35,845 nt of DNA from a virus: positions 1 to 35,845 of IMG/VR virus record IMGVR_UViG_3300047550_001945; one strand, given 5' to 3'. The notes below the pieces were generated by a model, which worked only from the letters and a program-made list of their open reading frames with translations, was not told the DNA's origin and did no database searches. Made by a program: the position numbers and the translations under genes. Positions 1 to 8,218 of this stretch are shown here, in pieces. How positions within the stretch are numbered: position 1 is the stretch's first letter; every line of letters begins with the position of its first letter.

Positions 1-1180
1 GTGGTGTATTTGCCAATGCATTTCTAGCCTCTACTTCTTTCATAGAAGAGGGTTTTGTTCCCGGATGAACCCTATCAAAGTATTCCTGTGAAACCGTAGA
101 AGATTTTTGTTGTGGTAAATATTTTCCGTTCTTTGTTGGTACATATGAAAATCCAAACAATCCTCCCTGGCTTTCCGAACCAGTTGTAAAATCAACACCT
201 GTTCCAATTCCTCCACCAACAGCATTTTTATTTGGTGTTGGTTTTCCTGTTTGTGTTGGAACTGGGGCTGGGGTTTGTGTTGGAGCTGGGGCTGGGGTTT
301 GTGTTGGAGCTGAAGAGGCTTTTGTACCACTTGCTGGCTGTGTTGGGGCTTTACCCATTCTAGCGAGCAAACCAGAAGCCATATCACTAATTTGTTTTGA
401 GGACTGTTGGAAATTATATGAGGGCTTTTGTGCTGCTTGTGGTTGGCCAGATCCAAACAATGAAGTATTAAAAGATGTATCGGGTGCAGGTGAAGATTTA
501 GCTTTATTTAAAGCATCCTTAACCATATCAGATACTCCTGCAGCTCTTTGTTGATTTGCAAAATCTGAATTTGGACCAATTGTGGTTGGTTCAGGCTTTT
601 TCCCACCTGCTACTGGTGCTGGTTGACCCTGTGCAGGGGGAGTTGGAACATTTGGATCTCTTTGTAAGAGTGTTGGTGTCGCAGCCATCTGTCGTTGTGG
701 TTTTGTTTCTGCAGATCTTCTTGATCTAGCAGCTTCTGCTGCATCATAACTTGTGTCTGGCTTAGCTGCCTTTGCTTTTTGTTGTGCGACAACTGCTTTG
801 CTCACTGCTTGTGATGGCTCTGTTGTAAGATCTTTTGTTCTTTGTGCTTTGTTTGCAGCCATTAAATCGCCAGTTGGCTTTCCTTCAGGCTTTGCAGGAG
901 CATTCTTTGCAGCCTCTCTTCTGGCCAGTTCAGCTTGAGCATCGCGGTATTCTTGTGTTTGATCTTCATCTTTGTATGTCTTGAAGAGACTAGACTTTTT
1001 ATGTTGTCTCATTTGATCGCGCAATTGATCATCAGAAAAAGCCTGTTGTCCTTGGGCACCAGCTTTAAAAACTGAAGCGGGTGCGTTTTCTTCCAATTGT
1101 TTTAGTTGGTTTTCTAAAATTTTAATTTGTTCGGCTAAAACTTCTGATTTATTTTTATAAAAGTTTGTGAGATTATTCAT
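1..1180 (-). CDS. Unknown phage protein, coiled-coil N-terminus and Ala/Pro/Gln-rich linker (3' end outside window)
   Basis: I translated this frame from the ATG at 1180 and found no stop before the left edge, giving 393 codons of an incomplete gene. The start has a GAGGA Shine-Dalgarno site about 7 nt upstream. Residues about 10-32 (EQIKILENQLKQLEE) look like a short coiled coil. A long low-complexity part rich in Ala, Pro, Gln and Lys follows, including the repeated linker (P/A)PTQTPAP near positions 240-310. The last visible part (GGLFGFSYVPTKNGKYLP) is more ordered. There is no signal peptide or membrane segment. It lies after the terminator of the replication/RNR cluster, so it begins a new unit. 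A virion or scaffold-like protein with a flexible linker is possible, but I do not recognise the family. Confidence 0.8.
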   Translation of the reverse strand, partial: MNNLTNFYKNKSEVLAEQIKILENQLKQLEENAPASVFKAGAQGQQAFSDDQLRDQMRQHKKSSLFKTYKDEDQTQEYRDAQAELARREAAKNAPAKPEGKPTGDLMAANKAQRTKDLTTEPSQAVSKAVVAQQKAKAAKPDTSYDAAEAARSRRSAETKPQRQMAATPTLLQRDPNVPTPPAQGQPAPVAGGKKPEPTTIGPNSDFANQQRAAGVSDMVKDALNKAKSSPAPDTSFNTSLFGSGQPQAAQKPSYNFQQSSKQISDMASGLLARMGKAPTQPASGTKASSAPTQTPAPAPTQTPAPVPTQTGKPTPNKNAVGGGIGTGVDFTTGSESQGGLFGFSYVPTKNGKYLPQQKSSTVSQEYFDRVHPGTKPSSMKEVEARNALANTP

Positions 1181-1196
1181 TAAAAAGTCCTCAATT

Positions 1197-1204
1197 TATT
1201 TATG
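1197..1204 (-). promoter_or_regulatory. Weak candidate T4-type late promoter box (CATAAATA)
   Basis: On the minus strand this reads CATAAATA, one base from the T4 late consensus TATAAATA, between the terminator and the first gene. The implied start would fall close to the Shine-Dalgarno site of the gene starting at 1180, which argues against it. The region is AT-rich, so chance is likely. Confidence 0.2.
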
Positions 1205-1209
1205 AGAAT

Positions 1210-1241
1210 AAAAAATTCTCCCCTAAAAAGGGAAGAATTTT
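1210..1241 (-). terminator. Rho-independent terminator after the RNR/tRNA-Asn unit
   Basis: On the minus strand a 12-bp near-perfect stem (AAAATTCTTCCC with GGGGAGAATTTT, one G-U pair) closes a short TTTTTA loop and runs into TTTTTTATT. It lies directly 3' of the tRNA-Asn and before the next gene. It is probably the end of the long replication/nucleotide transcription unit. The A-rich side could let it act weakly in the other direction. Confidence 0.75.
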
Positions 1242-1244
1242 AGA

Positions 1245-1317
1245 CTCCTCCGACTGGATTCGAACCAGTGACCCGAGAGTTAACAGCTCTCTGCTCTACC
1301 TGCTGAGCTACAGAGGA
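1245..1317 (-). tRNA. tRNA-Asn (anticodon GUU)
   Basis: The minus strand folds into a full cloverleaf of 73 nt. The acceptor stem TCCTCTG/CGGAGGA has one U-G pair, the D stem is GCTC/GAGC, the anticodon stem GAGAG/CTCTC holds the loop CTGTTAA (anticodon GTT), and the T arm is ACTGG-TTCGAAT-CCAGT. The discriminator base is G. The 3' CCA is not encoded (TCT follows), so the host CCA-adding enzyme is needed. It begins 7 nt after the RNR stop codon and is probably processed from the same transcript. Confidence 0.97.
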
Positions 1318-1324
1318 TTGAGGA

Positions 1325-3214
1325 TCAGACTATCTGGCAACCGCCAGCGCTGCAGGCATACTCCTTTGCTGCCTCAGTATTGTCTTCTGCTTCGTATTTA
1401 GACAGGTCCTTGAAGTTAACTTTAACCTTTGGGTGTGCCGAATAAGTAGCAGAATCAATTTGCTCAAATGGAGCCTGAGCATATGTATGACTATCACCAC
1501 CAGGAAGGAACGAAATTCCTGTTGCCACATCAAAGTTTTCCCACAGCCACTGACCAACTTCAAGGAACTCGGAGTCCCTGTAGTTAACGGTGATTGATGG
1601 CTTGTGGTGGCAATAGTGTTCCTGATATGTCTTCCACAGATCCAAGTGATCCAATGCACGGAGATCTTCCGTGGTGATTGTTCCCTTGGGGGCCTTCATC
1701 GCAAAGGTGAAGACCGCTGTGTTTCCTGGGTTGATAACATCATCTTCACAAGGAACGCCTTGATCCTTCATGAGATTGTAGATTGGATCCTTCTTGTCAA
1801 TGCGAATTCTGCGATAATAATAATCCGCATATCTTGGGTGTAGTCCTGATGCAGAATCCACCAAGCAAGAAGTTGTCCCCTCTGGCTTGACGCAAGTGAT
1901 TGACTTGCTTGGGTTGATACCAAGCTTCTCTGCCCACTTGAGATTTGTTGCTGTTGCGTGATCACGAAGGGTTTCAAGTAGACGGATCAACTTTGGCTTG
2001 CCTTCAAGACCACTAGTAAGTTTGTTGTCATAGATGCCAGTCATGCTGACACCCAGCAATCTTTCGTCTTCACAGTTCTTCTTCCACTCGGGACGAAGGT
2101 ATGGGAAGTTAGTAAAGGTGGATTGAACGGTTCCTATGATTGTGGCAATCTCAATCTTCTTCTTCAAAGTTGCTGCAGTATCATCGGGACGAACAACAAC
2201 AGTTGAAAGATTGCAGAACTCAAACGGCTTGAGAATAATCTCCGAGCATGGGTTTGTTCCATACTCACAGTTTTCATCTCGGCTCCATTTGGCTGCTTGC
2301 TCTTGCAAAGCTCTTCTGTTGATCATTCCACGCTCACCGCTGTGGCTGTTGTACAGTGATGTCCACTCTTCAAGGAACTGACCCATCGGTGGGCGACCAC
2401 GGTATACAGCAGAGTTGTTTGCGTATGAACGGAAACCAGCCTGCTCCCACCATGCACCACTCTTGCAGTGAGCCATCTCACGATCAGAGAGATCGCTGAG
2501 AGAAATCATGGCAGAACGACGAACACCACCAACAATAACTGCATTGGCAATGGCACAGCAAATGTCATGGCATTCAAGAGCAGTCAACTTGCGTCCTTGT
2601 GCATTGTAAAAAACCTTGACAAGGAATTTAAACAAATTGTCAAGTGGTGCTGGACCACTGGCACGACCACCAAATGTCTTGAGTCTTGCACCAGCAGGAC
2701 GAATCTTGCTCAAGTCCCACTTGATATGGCGACCTGCATACAGATGATCCATAAGGAACTTCACTGCATTGCCCCACCCTTCCTTTGAATCTTCAACGAC
2801 ATAAGTTACGTTGAAGTGTTTCTCAATCTTGTTTGCAACTGTTGGAAGTTTATCTGTGTACTGGCGTTCGACAGAGTAACCGACTCCAGTACCATTCATA
2901 AGAACAACAAACAACTCAGCAAATGATTCAAGAGAATCAATCGGCAAATAAGAGCAGTTGTACAAACAAGTATTGTCGTGGTCCAATGCTGGTCCAGCAG
3001 TCATCAAACTACGCATAGATGGAAGAACCTCAAGATTCAGAATTGCATCCTTTACATCAGGGCGTTCTGCAAGTTGAGGAACCTTGTTCGTAAAGTAATT
3101 CCACCAACGCTCTACGCACTCCTCCCAGCTTTCTCTGCGATTGTAGTCAGGAAGCCATCTGGAGTAGCGTGAGATAAAAATAAACGATTGAAACGGTGAT
3201 AAAATTTCTGCCAT
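1325..3214 (-). CDS. Adenosylcobalamin-dependent class II ribonucleotide reductase (RTPR-like)
   Basis: This enzyme reduces ribonucleotides to deoxyribonucleotides using vitamin B12 coenzyme. The sequence follows the monomeric Lactobacillus leichmannii RTPR: N-terminal RYSRWLPDYNRRESW (15-30), the active-site pair NCS (Cys87) and FCNLS (Cys334), the radical-site motif NPCSE (Asn321, Cys323, Glu325), SDIRP-like LSKIRPAGA and GVRRSA (230-235). The C-terminal tail has two cysteines (621 and 626), as expected for re-reduction by thioredoxin. At 629 residues it is about 110 shorter than the 739-residue L. leichmannii enzyme, partly from a missing insert after the GTGVGYSV segment. The start has AAAGGA about 11 nt upstream. 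It lies just downstream of thyX. Base composition looks richer in G+C than the primase gene nearby. The family is clear. Confidence 0.95.
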   Translation of the reverse strand: MAEILSPFQSFIFISRYSRWLPDYNRRESWEECVERWWNYFTNKVPQLAERPDVKDAILNLEVLPSMRSLMTAGPALDHDNTCLYNCSYLPIDSLESFAELFVVLMNGTGVGYSVERQYTDKLPTVANKIEKHFNVTYVVEDSKEGWGNAVKFLMDHLYAGRHIKWDLSKIRPAGARLKTFGGRASGPAPLDNLFKFLVKVFYNAQGRKLTALECHDICCAIANAVIVGGVRRSAMISLSDLSDREMAHCKSGAWWEQAGFRSYANNSAVYRGRPPMGQFLEEWTSLYNSHSGERGMINRRALQEQAAKWSRDENCEYGTNPCSEIILKPFEFCNLSTVVVRPDDTAATLKKKIEIATIIGTVQSTFTNFPYLRPEWKKNCEDERLLGVSMTGIYDNKLTSGLEGKPKLIRLLETLRDHATATNLKWAEKLGINPSKSITCVKPEGTTSCLVDSASGLHPRYADYYYRRIRIDKKDPIYNLMKDQGVPCEDDVINPGNTAVFTFAMKAPKGTITTEDLRALDHLDLWKTYQEHYCHHKPSITVNYRDSEFLEVGQWLWENFDVATGISFLPGGDSHTYAQAPFEQIDSATYSAHPKVKVNFKDLSKYEAEDNTEAAKEYACSAGGCQIV

Positions 3215-3240
3215 AATTTGACAATCCTTTGTTGGTGTCT

Positions 3241-3972
3241 TTATTTAGTTGTTAGAGTATTCCACGAAACTGGGAAAAGTGGAGCAATTATTTTGTCAAT
3301 TGCTTTAGCATATTGCTGTATTTCCCATTGAGCGTGGGCATCGATTCTCAGGTTATAAACACGGGCAAATGCGTAGAGAGAACCAGTCCACATAAATTCC
3401 GTATATGTTCCTTGCGGAAGAATTGATCTTGCCTGCTCGGGAGCAACACCATCTTGAATAAGTTTGCTATAAAGGTCAAGACATTCTTTTGCAATTGAGT
3501 CATACTCTTGACGAAGACGAATACAAAGATCCATATCTTCAATTGCACCACTGCTTCCTTGCTTTGCCCCATCTGTTGGTGCATTGCGCCAAAGCGGAGT
3601 GTAGATCTCTGGTTCAAAAGTAACATAACGTCTACTGACCTCATTCATTGTCAGACCAATTTGGTGTTTGCCCAGTTGGGCACGGACAAAAATTGGACAC
3701 TTAATCCGCAAAGTAATTTGCGGATGACAGAATGGAGTAAAGTGGTTATGCTTACCAAGATATTTAATCAGCTTTGCATCTTTTTCAGGAAGCTTTGGGC
3801 TAGGAACATGACTGTCTGCGTAATCCCATGAACTTTCCTTATTGAAGGATACACGGGCTGCATTGACAACACTTAGATCTGACCCCATGTAGTCAACCAG
3901 ATCAACATGCCCATAATCTAAAACATTAATTTTAATCTGCGCCGTGCTTCTGTTCAGGGTTTCCATCGTCAT
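3241..3972 (-). CDS. thyX: Flavin-dependent thymidylate synthase ThyX
   Basis: ThyX converts dUMP to dTMP using methylene-tetrahydrofolate, FAD and NADPH. The family pattern is clear: LDYGHVDLVDYMGSDLSVVNAARVS (18-42), a histidine-rich HNHFTPFCH (75-83), NEVSRRY (110-116) and a C-terminal LPQGTYTEFMWT...LRIDAHAQWEI segment. The classical RHR-x7-S signature is altered: the sequence is GKHQIGLTMNEVSRRY, so RHR is not kept although Asn, Glu, Ser, Arg and Tyr are. GAGGA lies 5 nt before the chosen ATG (3972). A second ATG two codons later is possible. The gene overlaps the preceding small gene by 41 nt and precedes RNR, forming a DNA-precursor unit. Confidence 0.94.
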   Translation of the reverse strand: MTMETLNRSTAQIKINVLDYGHVDLVDYMGSDLSVVNAARVSFNKESSWDYADSHVPSPKLPEKDAKLIKYLGKHNHFTPFCHPQITLRIKCPIFVRAQLGKHQIGLTMNEVSRRYVTFEPEIYTPLWRNAPTDGAKQGSSGAIEDMDLCIRLRQEYDSIAKECLDLYSKLIQDGVAPEQARSILPQGTYTEFMWTGSLYAFARVYNLRIDAHAQWEIQQYAKAIDKIIAPLFPVSWNTLTTK

Positions 3973-4165
3973 TTAAATCCTCATCATTATCTACAAGTTC
4001 AACACGAACCCCAGGAATCTGGGTAAAATCTGCTGCATATTCTCTAGCTCTTGCCCAAAGATCGGGATCCATTTCCTTTACATATTCACCAAATCTTTGT
4101 ACAAAAGTTAAGTATGCTTCACTAGCCTTTAAAATGTCTTCTTCCGACATATTTTCATCTTCCAT
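3932..4165 (-). CDS. Small acidic protein of unknown function
   Basis: This 77-residue acidic protein (MEDENMSEEDILKASEAYL...) has a predicted helical first half and a tail dominated by Asp, Glu and Asn. It starts 1 nt after the primase stop, with AAGG before the ATG, and its 3' end overlaps the start of thyX by 41 nt, so translation of the three is probably coupled. The overlap and the coherent composition favour a real gene over a chance frame. No domain recognised and no membrane segment. Confidence 0.6.
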   Translation of the reverse strand: MEDENMSEEDILKASEAYLTFVQRFGEYVKEMDPDLWARAREYAADFTQIPGVRVELVDNDEDLNDDGNPEQKHGAD

Positions 4166-4166
4166 T

Positions 4167-5180
4167 TTATACCTTCTTCCAGTAAGTATATTTCATTTTT
4201 GCTTTAAGTCCAGAATAAATGTTATTGATTATAATCTTGTGTGTCATTCCTTTTCCATAAGATAAAACCATATCATTTATATCTTTCTCAATTATTTCAG
4301 ACGGCCAGATTACTACGTTTCTTCCAGCCTCTATGTATTTTCCAATCAATCCGACTATTTCTGCATTTCTAGGTTCATTATCAAAAACAAATACAACATT
4401 TGACTTGTTTATTTTGGTAGGCAATTCACTTAGCCACCCAGCACCCTGCATAGCAACTGCATTATCCAAGAACATAGAATCAATCGGACCCTCAGTTACA
4501 AATACAGTTTCTCTGGGGTCTACTTTATCTAGGTTGTACCAGAGCCTTTCCGTTTCTTCTTTTTTGAGAGTAATGTAGCGAATCCCTTTAGCTTCTTTCC
4601 CACCTTTTTTATCGAATCCCGCTTCTTCAAGTATTCGTCCTTGCACGCCAATAAGTACGCCCATCTCGTCATAGAACGGTATGACGAGTCTGGCTTCCTT
4701 AGATCCAACTCTTTCAAAAGATTCCATGATCTTACTGAAATCGTTGCTGTAATAAAAATTACAATACTTTTCTTTAGGTATTTCTCTGGACTTAACATAT
4801 TTTACTGCCTTATGATCTTCGTTGAGTAGGTCAAGCCTGGTTCCAAGATCAGTGAAAGGTTTATGTCTTTCTTTTTTTGGTTCTTCAACAATTGGCTCTG
4901 GGTTTCTGTCCTTGAAAACTTCGAAGGAATATTCCTTGCAGAGTTGTGGGCTAATACTTTCAAGAGCAGAATATAGATTACAAGAAAAACCGCAGTTGTG
5001 ACATTTGTAAACATAATGGTTTTTGTGTTGAAAGAAGTATCCCCTGGTCTTATTCCTGTTCTTTTTGGAATCACCACACTTAAAACACCTACATGTGGCC
5101 AATGAATCTTTTTTCCACTTGAACTTTGCAAGGGAACCGGAAAGAAGATTCACATACTTCTTGTCAATATATATGCTCAT
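4167..5180 (-). CDS. DNA primase, T4 gp61-like (zinc finger plus TOPRIM)
   Basis: The protein makes RNA primers for lagging-strand synthesis with the helicase encoded just upstream. A four-cysteine zinc ribbon is visible: Cys32-x2-Cys35 (RCFKCGDS) and Cys60-x2-Cys63 (KCHNCG). A TOPRIM fold follows, with VFVTEGPIDSMF (226-237, Glu230 the expected catalytic acid), VVFVFDNEP (262-270) and KDINDM (299-304). Length 337 is close to T4 gp61 (342). The ATG overlaps the helicase stop by one base (TGATG) and has GAGGA 6 nt upstream, so translation is coupled. Family assignment is firm from the combination of motifs and neighbour. Confidence 0.92.
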   Translation of the reverse strand: MSIYIDKKYVNLLSGSLAKFKWKKDSLATCRCFKCGDSKKNRNKTRGYFFQHKNHYVYKCHNCGFSCNLYSALESISPQLCKEYSFEVFKDRNPEPIVEEPKKERHKPFTDLGTRLDLLNEDHKAVKYVKSREIPKEKYCNFYYSNDFSKIMESFERVGSKEARLVIPFYDEMGVLIGVQGRILEEAGFDKKGGKEAKGIRYITLKKEETERLWYNLDKVDPRETVFVTEGPIDSMFLDNAVAMQGAGWLSELPTKINKSNVVFVFDNEPRNAEIVGLIGKYIEAGRNVVIWPSEIIEKDINDMVLSYGKGMTHKIIINNIYSGLKAKMKYTYWKKV

Positions 5181-6592
5181 CAGGCTTCCTCAAATGTCCA
5201 GTTCACAACTTTGTTCTTCTTCTTTCCAAATTTTGGATTAAATGTTTGTGAATCCGAACCCGAACCAAAGCCTTCTTCTTCTGTGTTATTTGCATTAGTA
5301 AGGTTGTTGTTGGTATTGTCAACATCATAAAATTTCATCTTAGACTTATTGACACCAACCAAAAACTTCCTGTTCTTTGTCAAATCATTTCCACGATTCT
5401 TTAGTTGCTTGACCATTAGCTGACCAGCTTCTGCAAGTTCTTCATTTTCAATCAATGCAACAAAGAAGTCTGCTGTCTGTGGAAGACCAAAGCTTTCAGA
5501 TGTATCGGTCATCTCCATGTCACTACTCTTTGCGCCTTCACGGTTGACCTGGGTTGCTGTCCATACGGGGACATTGAACTGCTTGGCAAGTCCTCGCAAT
5601 TCTTCAGCAATACCTTTAACATAAGTATAGCTATTCATTCCATTGCCCATCTTGAATCTAGCACATGAGCAAATATTCAAATAATCTACAAAAATTACAT
5701 CTGGAATAAACTTCTTCTTAATCTTTAACTCTTCCATCAGATTACGAAAGTGTGTAACATTTGCTGCTGCGGTGGGGTATTCTTTTATGATAAGCTTTCC
5801 TCTGCAGGTTTTCTTTAAATTGTCAACTTTATTTTCATATTGCTGCAACGGCATCTGCTCTAGAACATGCATGTCGGTATCAAGAAGATTTGCATCAATT
5901 CTTTTTGCAATCTCTTCCTCTGCCATCTCAAGAGTAATGTAAAGTACATTCAAGTTTTGAGACATGCATGCTGCTGCATGATGGCAAAGAAAAGCACTCT
6001 TACCGACACCAGATGCTGCCATGACAACATTGAGAGTCTTTTTACGGGTTCCGCCACGGGTAATCTTATTAAACATCTCTAGATCAAAAGGAACCTTTTC
6101 CTCTACTCTATGGTAATATTCATATCGCTCGTCAACATCTTCAAGGAAATCGTGACCTACGCGAGTATCGAAAGACACAGACAACGCCTTGGACATAATC
6201 TCGGGAATTGCATTCTGCGTCTGCTCTTTGTCTTTTCCTTCAATAATACCAATAGAAGCCATGATACCATTGTAGATTGCTTTTTCTTTACAGAATTTTT
6301 CTGTATTCTCTACAAGCCATATTGTGTCTGACTTCTCACCTTCCTTGTACATTTCCTCGCTGATGGAAACACACTTTTTGAATTCAACCTCTCCCAACGA
6401 CTTTTCATTTTCCAATGAAATGAGAATAGCATCCTTTGTCGGGATGTTATTGTACTTCAAGATAAACTTCGATACTATTCCAAATACTGCCCTTTCGGAT
6501 TTATCGTGGAAGTATTCTTCTTGAAGGAAGGGAACAACTTTTCTTGCGTACTCTTCATTGAGTACCAAGTTCTTTAAGATTACTGTTTCCAT
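5180..6592 (-). CDS. Replicative DNA helicase, DnaB/T4 gp41-like
   Basis: This is a RecA-fold hexameric 5'-3' helicase. The N-terminal helical domain (1-160) is followed by the motor: Walker A AASGVGKS (192-199), a catalytic Glu in ITLEM (Glu222), Walker B DVIFVDY (298-304) and a Q/R segment TATQVNREG. The C-terminal 55 residues are poly-Asn/Glu then lysine-rich, probably a flexible tail for contact with primase or the single-strand binding protein. The length of 470 is normal. No Shine-Dalgarno site is seen next to the ATG. Instead a TATAAT box lies exactly 6 nt before it, with a -35-like TGGACT 16 nt further up, suggesting a leaderless mRNA. The primase gene follows with a one-base overlap. 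Confidence 0.95.
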   Translation of the reverse strand: METVILKNLVLNEEYARKVVPFLQEEYFHDKSERAVFGIVSKFILKYNNIPTKDAILISLENEKSLGEVEFKKCVSISEEMYKEGEKSDTIWLVENTEKFCKEKAIYNGIMASIGIIEGKDKEQTQNAIPEIMSKALSVSFDTRVGHDFLEDVDERYEYYHRVEEKVPFDLEMFNKITRGGTRKKTLNVVMAASGVGKSAFLCHHAAACMSQNLNVLYITLEMAEEEIAKRIDANLLDTDMHVLEQMPLQQYENKVDNLKKTCRGKLIIKEYPTAAANVTHFRNLMEELKIKKKFIPDVIFVDYLNICSCARFKMGNGMNSYTYVKGIAEELRGLAKQFNVPVWTATQVNREGAKSSDMEMTDTSESFGLPQTADFFVALIENEELAEAGQLMVKQLKNRGNDLTKNRKFLVGVNKSKMKFYDVDNTNNNLTNANNTEEEGFGSGSDSQTFNPKFGKKKNKVVNWTFEEA

Positions 6593-6598
6593 GTTTTT

Positions 6599-6626
6599 AT
6601 TATATGATGGTTACCTTAAAAGTCCA
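6599..6626 (-). promoter_or_regulatory. Promoter of the helicase gene, predicted to give a leaderless mRNA
   Basis: On the minus strand: TGGACT (6621-6626), 16-nt spacer, TATAAT (6599-6604), 6 nt, ATG (6592). It occupies the short gap between the two genes. The -35 matches TTGACA at 4 of 6 positions and the -10 is perfect. A start about 7 nt after the -10 would fall on the A of ATG. Confidence 0.65.
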
Positions 6627-6629
6627 GCA

Positions 6630-6944
6630 TTAGTCCTGATGAACATCATCCTCAAGATCTACAGATTCTTTCTTTTCTTCTTCGATATTTTTCTCAACAA
6701 TATCAGTAAAGATTTGACCAACCACTTGAGTAAACTCTGCTGTTTCTTGGTTAAAGTTTTCTGGAGCTTGTAATGTAGTAACATTCATATTTACCGCAAG
6801 TTCTCCAGATTCAGTTTCATGTAATGAAATTTTACCGTATTTAAATACGATGCCAGAAAAATCACCATTTAAGATTTCAATTGGGCATGTATCTTTTTGA
6901 TCAAAAAGATCATCTCTAAATTTATAATCAGGAACCTTGTCCAT
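6630..6944 (-). CDS. Unknown small acidic protein between uvsX and the helicase
   Basis: The 104-residue protein starts inside the last codons of uvsX (17-nt overlap) with AAAGGA 8 nt before the ATG, so it is translated with uvsX. It begins MDKVPDYKFRDDLFDQKD, has a beta-like middle (IEILNGDFSGIVFKYGKISLHE) and a strongly acidic C-terminus (EKNIEEEKKESVDLEDD). No known motif is visible. Its position between recombinase and helicase suggests a replication accessory role, but that is only context. Confidence 0.75.
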   Translation of the reverse strand: MDKVPDYKFRDDLFDQKDTCPIEILNGDFSGIVFKYGKISLHETESGELAVNMNVTTLQAPENFNQETAEFTQVVGQIFTDIVEKNIEEEKKESVDLEDDVHQD

Positions 6945-7950
6945 ATTTAAAATCCTTTTGAACTTCTGCGTCGATTTTATTTAGAATATCCAAAGTAAAG
7001 TATTTCTCTGGATCATCATCAATGTTTTTCTCAAAAACTTTAGAACCATCTGGCAACTCTACGCGAGTGGAAACCTTCTTGAAGATATTATACTTTAAAG
7101 CAAGATCCGTCAAACCATAATATCTGCTCAGACCAGATGTATAGTTTAGACGAGTTTCAACTTGCATGTTTTCTTTAACAAAACGATTTTTATAGTTTGT
7201 GCATTTGATAAAATTTCCAACTACTCCGTCTTCTGTTTTATCCTTGCTCTTTGAAAGAGTAAGGATGTTACTGGCTGCATACTTGAGTCCAATGCCACCA
7301 CCAAGTTCCTTTGTTGGAACATATGCACCAATAACTTGGTAAGTATGATTGGTGAGAAGCATGGGAATCTTGGCCTTGCCAAGCTTCAAAGTAAGAACAC
7401 GGAATGTTGCTTTGGTCTGCTGAGCCTTTGTCATGTCACGAACATCTTTACCTTCAGCGGAGTCAGTCATCTCCTTGCGGGTAGACAACATCCCAAGGGA
7501 GTCAAGAACCATAAAAACTGGCTTTCGGTCTTCTTCGGGCTGCTCAAGAATGTCATTAACAATCTTCAGTGCCTGTGTCTTGAACTCTTCGATTGTTGCA
7601 ACGGGAATGACTGCTACACGCTCAGGATCAACTCCCCGTGCAGTAAACATATCAGATGTTACTGCTTGCTCGGTATCAAAATAAATCACAACACCGTCTT
7701 TGTGATCCTTTAGAAACTGGCCTGCGATGCCAATGGCATAGAAGGTCTTTCCCGTTGCTGGATCTCCTGCCAAGCAGGAGATCTTGTTGTTTGGTAATCC
7801 CCCAAAGATAGATCCAGACAATAGTGCATTCAATGCATACGAACCCGTGTCAATGAAGCCAGATACATCTGCACCATCAATGCCTTCAGAAACTAGGGTT
7901 GCGTCTGGATTATCAATTTTGCTTATTAAGTTTTTTAGATACTTTGACAT
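6928..7950 (-). CDS. uvsX: UvsX, RecA-like recombinase
   Basis: UvsX forms the presynaptic filament for strand exchange in T4-type recombination-dependent replication. The RecA core is evident: Walker A GDPATGKT (62-69), catalytic Glu in YFDTEQ (Glu94), Walker B VFMVLDS (Asp150), the NHTYQVIG segment, and ELGGGIGLKYAAS resembling the DNA-binding L2 region. Length 340 is typical (T4 UvsX is 391). The first 38 nt overlap the end of the gene upstream. A perfect sigma70-like promoter lies 24-51 nt before the ATG, and the leader is A-rich with only a weak AGAAAG. It heads a unit with the 104-residue gene. Confidence 0.95.
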   Translation of the reverse strand: MSKYLKNLISKIDNPDATLVSEGIDGADVSGFIDTGSYALNALLSGSIFGGLPNNKISCLAGDPATGKTFYAIGIAGQFLKDHKDGVVIYFDTEQAVTSDMFTARGVDPERVAVIPVATIEEFKTQALKIVNDILEQPEEDRKPVFMVLDSLGMLSTRKEMTDSAEGKDVRDMTKAQQTKATFRVLTLKLGKAKIPMLLTNHTYQVIGAYVPTKELGGGIGLKYAASNILTLSKSKDKTEDGVVGNFIKCTNYKNRFVKENMQVETRLNYTSGLSRYYGLTDLALKYNIFKKVSTRVELPDGSKVFEKNIDDDPEKYFTLDILNKIDAEVQKDFKYGQGS

Positions 7951-8215
7951 TATTTTTTTTCTTTCTGGTCGTAATTATAACAGCTGCGTAGTCACTGTCA
8001 ACTACGCTGTCGTCAATTTTAAGAGAATCGATTATTACCTCATCATCAACGTCAAGAAGTCTATCACCAACCATAAGGCATGGACCACCTTCAAAATCAA
8101 AAAGACCGTCGCCATGGCGAGTATACAAACTCCGACCTTCGATTTTGTAAGATCCGTCTTTAAGTAATGTGAGAATTCGTTCATCACCATATCTAGATTT
8201 AAACCTCTTTACCAT
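7913..8215 (-). CDS. Unknown 100-residue protein upstream of uvsX
   Basis: The protein starts MVKRFKSRYGDERILTLLKDGSYKI, has a Gly/Asp-rich beta-like middle (HGDGLFDFEGGPCLMVGD), an acidic stretch and a basic tail (TRKKKNNVKVSKKLNKQN). The ATG has AGGA about 10 nt upstream, inside the last codons of the previous gene, and the end overlaps uvsX by 38 nt. The uvsX promoter lies inside its coding sequence. I do not recognise a family. The charged tail could bind nucleic acid, which is speculation. Confidence 0.75.
   Translation of the reverse strand: MVKRFKSRYGDERILTLLKDGSYKIEGRSLYTRHGDGLFDFEGGPCLMVGDRLLDVDDEVIIDSLKIDDSVVDSDYAAVIITTRKKKNNVKVSKKLNKQN
7974..8001 (-). promoter_or_regulatory. Strong sigma70-type promoter of uvsX
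   Basis: On the minus strand: TTGACA (7996-8001), 16-nt spacer, TATAAT (7974-7979). Both hexamers match the consensus perfectly. The expected start is near 7967, giving a leader of about 17 nt before the uvsX ATG (7950). It is inside the upstream coding sequence. Confidence 0.8.
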
Positions 8216-8218
8216 TTC

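Noticed and set aside
40-938. Short open frames at 40-456 (-), 610-792 (-) and 753-938 (+)
   Set aside because: They lie within the frame that runs unbroken from 1180 to the left edge, have unnatural Gln/His-rich or hydrophobic composition, and have no ribosome site.
7087-7113. TTGACG-N15-TATAAT on the minus strand inside uvsX
   Set aside because: It is inside coding sequence far from the next start codon and its spacer is not the 16 nt shared by the other promoters.
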